From: a virus
DNA: 24,502 nt
Virus record (IMG/VR): IMGVR_UViG_3300021225_000024
Location: 1 to 24,502 of that record
Reading direction: 5' to 3' (one strand)
Shown here: positions 21,381-24,502 of the stretch, piece after piece
Numbering within the stretch: the first letter of the stretch is position 1
Layout: each line of letters starts with the position of its first letter
Notes under the pieces: generated by a model
What the model saw: the letters and a program-made list of their open reading frames with translations, nothing else
What the model was told of the DNA's origin: nothing
The model's database searches: none
Translations under genes and position numbers: made by a program

Positions 21381-21623
21381 AGTCTTGCTCCTTGTGGTTG
21401 TTTTCTTTGCCGCTGGTTTTGGTGCTTGTTTATCTAATGCTTTAGCTACATCCTCTGCTTTAAAGTCTTTAGGCCAAACATCGCTTTTAGATTCTGTTTT
21501 AATTTTTTTTATAGCTTTTTTATAGACTTTATTGCCTTCAATAGCTGTTTTCCTTGCATTTACCAATGTTGGTGGATAGTAACCAATCCAGCATAAGAAG
21601 TCAGTTGCCCATTTTTTAAGCAT
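21210..21623 (-). CDS. Two-part basic protein with an internal start, 137 aa
   Basis: The full-length product has an N-terminal part MLKKWATDFLCWIGYYPPTL with an apolar WATDFLCWIGYY patch, a helical basic middle (YKKAIKKIKTES), a Lys/Ala/Pro linker, and a C-terminal part beginning MATKPGLYANIHAKQ and containing MRKPGTKGAPTAKAFKESA. I know the C-terminal part as a stand-alone small phage protein. An in-frame ATG at 21380 is preceded by AAGGAG at 7 nt, a near-ideal ribosome binding site inside the coding sequence. The upstream start at 21623 also has a fair site (AGAGG, 6-7 nt). Both products are probably made. Function is unknown. The gene overlaps the GroES-like gene by 8 nt. Confidence 0.65.
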   Translation of the reverse strand: MLKKWATDFLCWIGYYPPTLVNARKTAIEGNKVYKKAIKKIKTESKSDVWPKDFKAEDVAKALDKQAPKPAAKKTTTRSKTMATKPGLYANIHAKQARIEKQKAEGKPVETMRKPGTKGAPTAKAFKESAKTAKKAK

Positions 21624-21927
21624 TTTCAGCCTCTACAAAGCAAACATCCTGCCAAGACATGACCAAGTATTTAACTCCATCTTCTTCATATTTAAAGTAT
21701 TTTAGGTATTCTTCGCCAGGGTCTTTGTTCATAGTGCCAAAACGCACTCTTGCGCCCACTTCAACAGGCATTTCTTCTCTGCGACCACCTGAAAGCTTTT
21801 TTCCAGGGCCTACAGCAATGACTGTTCCCATGTTTGGCTGTTCTTTGTTGTCAATGATTAAAACGGATGATAGCTCACGCACATCAGGTTTTACGACAAT
21901 TTTGTCTGCCATTGGCTTTAATTTCAT
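21616..21927 (-). CDS. GroES-like co-chaperonin (Cpn10)
   Basis: Predicted co-chaperonin that caps GroEL and helps fold phage proteins, as phage T4 gp31 does. The 103-aa protein follows the Cpn10 layout: KLKPMADKIVVKPD (2-15, matching the KxRPLxDRVxVK start), a mobile-loop region with the apolar SSVLII (20-25), GTVIAVGPGKK (34-44), a short roof loop, VEVGARVRFGT (55-65), and a C-terminal strand YLVMSWQDVCFVE (87-99). A roughly 10-residue insertion between FGT and the last strands (NKDPGEEYLKYF) is unusual compared with bacterial GroES. It starts in an ATGA overlap with the four-cysteine gene. The most probable client is the coat protein, since P22-type coat folding depends on GroEL/S; this is inference. 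Confidence 0.8.
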   Translation of the reverse strand: MKLKPMADKIVVKPDVRELSSVLIIDNKEQPNMGTVIAVGPGKKLSGGRREEMPVEVGARVRFGTMNKDPGEEYLKYFKYEEDGVKYLVMSWQDVCFVEAENA

Positions 21928-22160
21928 GACTTTTTTGGCCTTCCTCTAGATTTTTTAAATTCAGAGATGGTTACTGGCTCGGTCATTGCTTGCACTAAAG
22001 CCTCCAAAGATAAGCTTGTTTCAGAAAGCACAAATTCCCCACACCAATCATTAACTCCTTTATTGATCAGGGTAGGGTATCTTCTGCAAGAGCCTAAATT
22101 AGAGTCTTTAGAAAAAAATCGACAAGAATTACAAGATTCTTTATTGTTTACATCAGCCAT
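21924..22160 (-). CDS. Four-cysteine protein with AT-hook-like tail, 78 aa
   Basis: A small putative zinc- or iron-sulphur-binding protein. The N-terminal half contains CNSCRFFSKD and GSCRRYPT, then DWCGEF. Cysteines 10, 13, 25 and 40 make a CxxC-x11-C-x14-C pattern. This layout is common in small phage and bacterial proteins of unknown function. The C-terminus ends in SRGRPKKS, which contains the RGRP core of an AT-hook, a motif that enters the minor groove of AT-rich DNA. A regulatory or DNA-binding role is therefore possible, but no partner is known. GGAG stands 7 nt before the ATG, and the gene ends in an ATGA overlap with the GroES-like gene. Confidence 0.65.
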   Translation of the reverse strand: MADVNNKESCNSCRFFSKDSNLGSCRRYPTLINKGVNDWCGEFVLSETSLSLEALVQAMTEPVTISEFKKSRGRPKKS

Positions 22161-22191
22161 GCAACTTCTCCGATTAGTTGTTTGGTTAGAG

Positions 22192-22219
22192 ATGCCCTAG
22201 ACCCTTCACGCTAGGGCAT
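22192..22219 (-). other. Perfect 9-bp hairpin between small genes
   Basis: ATGCCCTAG and CTAGGGCAT form a perfect inverted repeat around a 10-nt loop, starting about 6 nt after the stop of the 69-aa gene. On the minus strand no T-run follows (CTCTAACC), so it is not a canonical intrinsic terminator for the gene direction. On the plus strand a T-rich stretch (TTCGCTTTATTTC) follows. An mRNA processing or 3' stability element is possible. Confidence 0.5.
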
Positions 22220-22225
22220 TTCGCT

Positions 22226-22435
22226 TTATTTCTGACTCTTATCTTCTTTTGCGTAAGCTGTGCGCTTATGCTCATAGCAAATGCCTTCTGTGCGACCTGT
22301 ATTAAACAGTTTATCGCTTCCACAAGCATCTTCCATGCCCATAGCTACGCCGCCTTTGATTTTTTCCATGCGTTCACCTGATTTATCAGAAGAAGTGGCC
22401 GCTGGAATCTTTGCGCCTTGAGTGCCGTATGTCAT
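22226..22435 (-). CDS. Small conserved phage protein, 69 aa
   Basis: Function unknown. The sequence reads MTYGTQGAKIPAATSSDKSG, then ERMEKIKGGVAMGMEDACGS, and NTGRTEGICYEHKRTAY. The order (MTYG-x-x-GxKIPAA, KIKGGVAMGxxD, GRxxGxxYxHxR) is one I recall from several phage genomes. AAGGA lies 5-6 nt before the ATG. It is the first gene after a possible terminator at 22452-22472, and a perfect hairpin follows its stop, so it may be a separately expressed unit. No promoter was clear in the 58-nt gap upstream. Confidence 0.6.
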   Translation of the reverse strand: MTYGTQGAKIPAATSSDKSGERMEKIKGGVAMGMEDACGSDKLFNTGRTEGICYEHKRTAYAKEDKSQK

Positions 22436-22451
22436 ATATTTCCTTTTAGCT

Positions 22452-22472
22452 AAAAAGTCTGCAAAATTGCAG
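22452..22472 (-). terminator. Possible weak intrinsic terminator
   Basis: On the minus strand CTGCAA/TTGCAG form an inverted repeat with only TT between them (in practice a 5-bp stem with a 4-nt loop). AC and then TTTTT follow. It lies about 21 nt after the stop of the VRR-NUC-type gene and would close the DNA-metabolism gene run. The stem is short and AT-containing, so efficiency would be low. Confidence 0.35.
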
Positions 22473-22493
22473 TCACTTTATTTTAGGTCGATT

Positions 22494-22781
22494 CTAAGCC
22501 ATGTCAAGCATTTTGATAAGCCTAATAGCGGCATCAACTGAATCAATTCTACTTACTGGGCCACCACGCCAATTTTGCATAAATTTAATCTGTGGCTCTG
22601 TATATTTTGCTTTTTCATTACGCTTGATTTCTACTAGACAACTCTGATTTTTGTAGCCAACCAAAATATCAGGACAGCCTTCGCCGACCCTAGAAAGGTT
22701 TAAAACAGAAGCACCCAACGCAATAAATGTGTGAATGATCTGTTTTTGGTTCTCATCGACTCGTTTTTTGTAATAAGTCAT
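22494..22781 (-). CDS. VRR-NUC-type PD-(D/E)XK nuclease
   Basis: A 95-aa predicted nuclease of the VRR-NUC group, stand-alone members of which in phages can cut branched DNA such as Holliday junctions. From the ATG at 22781 the pattern is DENQKQIIHTFIALG (9-23), supplying the N-terminal acidic residue E10; SRVGEGCPDILVGY (30-43), with the catalytic D38; LVEIKR (49-54), with E51 and K53; and TEPQIKFMQNWRGG (61-74), with the family's Gln. All core residues are present. I chose the ATG in the ATGA overlap with the preceding stop over a GTG three codons earlier. It follows the PP-loop and Ref-like genes and is probably part of phage recombination or replication. Confidence 0.8.
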   Translation of the reverse strand: MTYYKKRVDENQKQIIHTFIALGASVLNLSRVGEGCPDILVGYKNQSCLVEIKRNEKAKYTEPQIKFMQNWRGGPVSRIDSVDAAIRLIKMLDMA

Positions 22782-23551
22782 TCTGTGCACTCACAAGGAA
22801 CGTCAAAGCCAATAAAAGGCAGAGTCATTTGCGATTTATGCATTAATATAATTTCCGACCAAGCATAATTTCTGCCCAATCCTTTAATTACTGTTAATTC
22901 TGCTTGTTTTTCTATATTTAAAGCTCTTTCTAGTAAATCAGGATGTTTTTCATATAAATCAACAATTTCTTTAGGTTTTGATGATGGGCAAAAAAAACAC
23001 GCTGATTTTCCTACATTAATAATTTCATGCCTTTTAAGAGCATCTAGGCAATCTTCTCTTTCCCATTGCCATTCAATTAATGGATAAATGTATTCATATT
23101 TTGGATCATTTCGTTTTGCCGCATTATCTGCCCTTCGAGTTTCTCCAGCATCATAACCTATGTATTTAACGCATTTTTGCCCTGTTTTCCACCAATCTAG
23201 TGCTGGTTGCCAATGATTGCAATATTTATCTTGTGGGCCAACTTTATGTTTAAGGCTACATTTTTTATAGCCATAGGCAATTGAAGGAAGAGTTTTTGAT
23301 CTTAAACTTTCTTCTTCTAGACTTTCATAACTTCCATCTTTTCGAGTTCTTTTTACAATCGTTATACCTGGTAATCCTTTACTTACAAGCCATTTGCTAA
23401 AATTATTAATATGTGTATAGGTTTCAGGTCTTTCACCACCAGTATCGGCAAAAAGAATTAAATCAATAGGTAATTGTTTTTCATATAAGCCAAGAATCAT
23501 GGCTGTGCTATCAACTCCGCCACCAAAGGCAACAATATGTGGTTTATTCAT
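22778..23551 (-). CDS. PP-loop ATPase, PAPS reductase-like
   Basis: A 257-aa predicted ATP-pyrophosphatase of the adenine-nucleotide alpha-hydrolase fold, related to PAPS reductase. The PP-loop FGGGVDST (9-16) is followed by LILFADTGGERPETY (31-45) and GYDAGETRRA (132-141), the E-x-x-R type motif. YPLIEWQWEREDC (156-168) comes next. Cysteines C98 (YKKCSLKHK), C111 (YCNHWQP), C185 and C188 (CFFCPS) could bind zinc or an Fe-S cluster. This arrangement resembles the phage 'PAPS reductase' group and is distantly similar to DndC-type enzymes. Its real substrate, whether sulphate activation, a nucleotide or DNA/RNA sulphur modification, cannot be told. It overlaps both neighbours by 4-8 nt. Confidence 0.8.
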   Translation of the reverse strand: MNKPHIVAFGGGVDSTAMILGLYEKQLPIDLILFADTGGERPETYTHINNFSKWLVSKGLPGITIVKRTRKDGSYESLEEESLRSKTLPSIAYGYKKCSLKHKVGPQDKYCNHWQPALDWWKTGQKCVKYIGYDAGETRRADNAAKRNDPKYEYIYPLIEWQWEREDCLDALKRHEIINVGKSACFFCPSSKPKEIVDLYEKHPDLLERALNIEKQAELTVIKGLGRNYAWSEIILMHKSQMTLPFIGFDVPCECTE

Positions 23552-23825
23552 TTAATAAATTATTTGTTTTTTCTATCAATTCTTCAGGACTAATTCCCCA
23601 GTATTTAGTAAAGCCTTTAGCTCCTAATGAATGGTAACTATTATCTCCTAGGCGATGATGGTAAGCGCATAAACCTATCACTTCTGCCAGGCTTCTCTTG
23701 CCGCCAAACCGCCTTACATGGTGCATTTCAACAGGCGTATCAGTAGTGTTGATTCCATGCTGTTTGCATAATATGCAACCAATCCTTGCTAATTTTTGAT
23801 AGCGTTCTTTTTCTGCCTTAGTCAT
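23544..23825 (-). CDS. Ref-like RecA-dependent HNH nuclease
   Basis: A 93-aa protein resembling the nuclease domain of phage P1 Ref, a RecA-dependent HNH-type endonuclease. Visible features are GCILCKQHG (16-24) with C17 and C20, the HNH core VEMHHVRRFGGKRS (32-45) with H35-H36, GLCAYHHRLGDNS (51-63) with C53, H56 and H57, and H65 before LGAKGFTKYWG. The two CxxC/CxxH half-sites suggest a structural zinc. Full-length P1 Ref has an extra N-terminal arm that is missing here, so RecA dependence is uncertain. It overlaps the preceding gene (ATGACTAA) and the following gene (ATGAATAA) by 8 nt each. Confidence 0.75.
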   Translation of the reverse strand: MTKAEKERYQKLARIGCILCKQHGINTTDTPVEMHHVRRFGGKRSLAEVIGLCAYHHRLGDNSYHSLGAKGFTKYWGISPEELIEKTNNLLNE

Positions 23826-24303
23826 CTAACCAATCTTTTTCTTTTTGTTGATAAATATTGTCGTTTAAATGATTTTGAGGAATCCAAAACTGGGGCTTTC
23901 TGCCAGCTTGCATTACACGCCAATATTGAGGCTTTTTGGCATCTTTGCCAAGTATCCAGCCACGAACCTTATAAGTTCCAAGCATTCCTGTTAGCAAATA
24001 ATAACGCCTGTCGTCTTTGTCCCATTCATGCATTTCCATGTGCCCATCTTCGTAATGAGTGCATCGAACATCTACATCATCGACATCAGCACCACCTTTA
24101 ACACCTTTAGACCAAAACTTATTAAGGTATTTAGCCAGGGCTGCCTCCGCCATAGCACCTTTGATCATTCGGTCAAAAAGCTGGTCAGGCGGCTCTCCTG
24201 ATCTACTCCATAAATCGCCGTTTTTAATGTTTTCTGTAGCCCTTTGACAGCCTACAAAAGATGCCATTTGTATTTCAGATGGTGTCAAAACGATGATGGT
24301 CAT
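23818..24303 (-). CDS. Putative PD-(D/E)XK-fold phage protein, 161 aa
   Basis: Function unproven. The pattern resembles a phage family with a restriction-endonuclease-like fold: a helix with KGAMAEAALAKYLNKFW (48-64, E53), then GGADVDDVDVRCTHYEDGHM (70-89) with an aspartate cluster, HEWDKDDRRYYLLTG (92-106), and a C-terminal VRGWILGKDAKKPQYW (113-128). Relatives I recall share the motifs DxxxxxVRxT, DKDD and GWIxGxDAK. Whether the metal-binding triad is complete cannot be shown by eye. I chose the ATG at 24303, 9 nt after GAGG, over a TTG five codons upstream. The gene starts within the end of the 57-aa gene (29-nt overlap) and overlaps the Ref-like gene by 8 nt. Confidence 0.6.
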   Translation of the reverse strand: MTIIVLTPSEIQMASFVGCQRATENIKNGDLWSRSGEPPDQLFDRMIKGAMAEAALAKYLNKFWSKGVKGGADVDDVDVRCTHYEDGHMEMHEWDKDDRRYYLLTGMLGTYKVRGWILGKDAKKPQYWRVMQAGRKPQFWIPQNHLNDNIYQQKEKDWLDD

Positions 24304-24448
24304 GGGCAATATCCTCAAGTTTCAAACAATTCTCAACCAATTCATTAGAAATTTTTGCCGCTAACTCTACATCCTGAGCAATCATAGCTTTGTAATAATC
24401 ATCTAATAAGCGTTTAGCCGCTAAATATGAAATTGAAAAATCCTTCAT
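24275..24448 (-). CDS. Small hypothetical protein, 57 aa
   Basis: The gene starts at ATG 24448 behind GGAGG with a 6-nt spacer, a very strong ribosome binding site, and ends with TGA at 24275. It overlaps the next gene by 29 nt, an unusually long overlap for this window. The predicted product is one helical unit, MKDFSISYLAAKRLLDDYYK, then AMIAQDVELAAKISNELVEN and a short His-rich tail (HDHHRFDTI). The family is not recognised. The start overlaps the stop of the gene upstream (TAATG). The strong Shine-Dalgarno site makes a real gene probable. Confidence 0.65.
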   Translation of the reverse strand: MKDFSISYLAAKRLLDDYYKAMIAQDVELAAKISNELVENCLKLEDIAHDHHRFDTI

Positions 24449-24502
24449 TAAATTCCTCCTTGTCTACGATTGCTGGATAAGGTGCGCCAAATATCAATAA
24501 TT
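24448..24502 (-). CDS. Partial upstream gene (C-terminal 17 residues)
   Basis: A reading frame entering from the right edge ends in TAA at 24448-24450, overlapping the next ATG as TAATG. The visible C-terminus is IIDIWRTLSSNRRQGGI. It is open for the whole 54 nt, and the junction is the same type seen four other times in this window. The product cannot be identified from so little. Confidence 0.5.
   Translation of the reverse strand, partial: IIDIWRTLSSNRRQGGI

Noticed and set aside
14923-22176. An 11-nt sequence TAATCGGAGAA before two start codons (about 14923-14933 and 22166-22176)
   Set aside because: It contains the GGAG ribosome binding site in both cases; two copies are too few to claim a regulatory element.
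22782-22790. GTG start three codons upstream of the VRR-NUC-type gene
   Set aside because: The ATG at 22781 forms an ATGA overlap with the previous stop, matching the habit of this operon; the GTG has no better ribosome binding site.
24304-24318. TTG start five codons upstream of the PD-(D/E)XK-like gene
   Set aside because: The TTG runs into the GAGG that serves the ATG at 24303, so the ATG is preferred.
1-24502. Prophage attachment site, integrase, insertion sequence or replication origin
   Set aside because: No integrase or transposase gene, no terminal inverted repeats, and no iteron-like cluster were seen. The tRNA-Asn is a working phage gene inside an operon rather than a split attachment site.

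Overview
This window is a late-gene and DNA-metabolism block of a tailed bacteriophage with a P22-like (podovirus) head and tail machine. Every protein gene and the one tRNA lie on the minus strand, so transcription runs from about 24500 towards 1. The DNA is AT-rich and very tightly packed: most junctions are overlaps of the TAATG, ATGA or 8-nt type, and no gene-free stretch exceeds about 100 bases. No integrase, repressor or other lysogeny gene is visible. The host cannot be read from the sequence. The gene set resembles phages of freshwater Gram-negative bacteria, but that is an inference from family resemblance only.

In order of transcription, the right end (24502-22494) is an overlapping run with the tail of an unknown gene, a 57-aa protein, a PD-(D/E)XK-like protein, a Ref-like HNH nuclease, a PP-loop ATPase of the PAPS-reductase type, and a VRR-NUC-type nuclease. 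Next (22435-20519) comes a run of small, mostly basic proteins: a 69-aa protein, a four-cysteine protein with an AT-hook-like tail, a GroES-like co-chaperonin, a 137-aa protein with a strong internal start, a 93-aa and a 49-aa basic protein, a tRNA-Asn whose first three bases are the stop codon of the preceding gene, and two small ORFs.

The packaging and head module follows (20325-11973): a ParB-domain/DNA methyltransferase fusion, small and large terminase subunits, P22-type portal, a charged 138-aa protein, a 57-aa protein, scaffolding protein, P22-type coat protein, and a small putative decoration protein. It ends in an intrinsic terminator at 11920-11953. A perfect TATAAT box directly beyond it may restart transcription into the tail genes.

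The tail module (11873-1) begins with fibre or adhesin genes: 109 aa, 198 aa, an 862-aa fibre, a 121-aa conserved protein, a 359-aa glycine-rich fibre, and a 102-aa protein. Then come gp4-like and gp10-like head-completion proteins, a 79-aa protein, a GNAT-like acetyltransferase, a P22 gp7-like ejection protein, a 424-aa putative virion protein and an M15 peptidase. This resembles P22 order, except that the fibre genes sit between coat and gp4 and no recognisable tail-needle gene follows gp10.

The most notable structures are: a tandem pair of the same 60-70-aa beta-type module inserted into both the gp4-like and gp10-like proteins; the tRNA/stop-codon overlap; a nested protein with its own strong ribosome binding site; a duplicated glycine-rich fibre tip; a shared N-terminal motif on two fibre proteins; and a short helix motif recurring in three consecutive genes between portal and coat.
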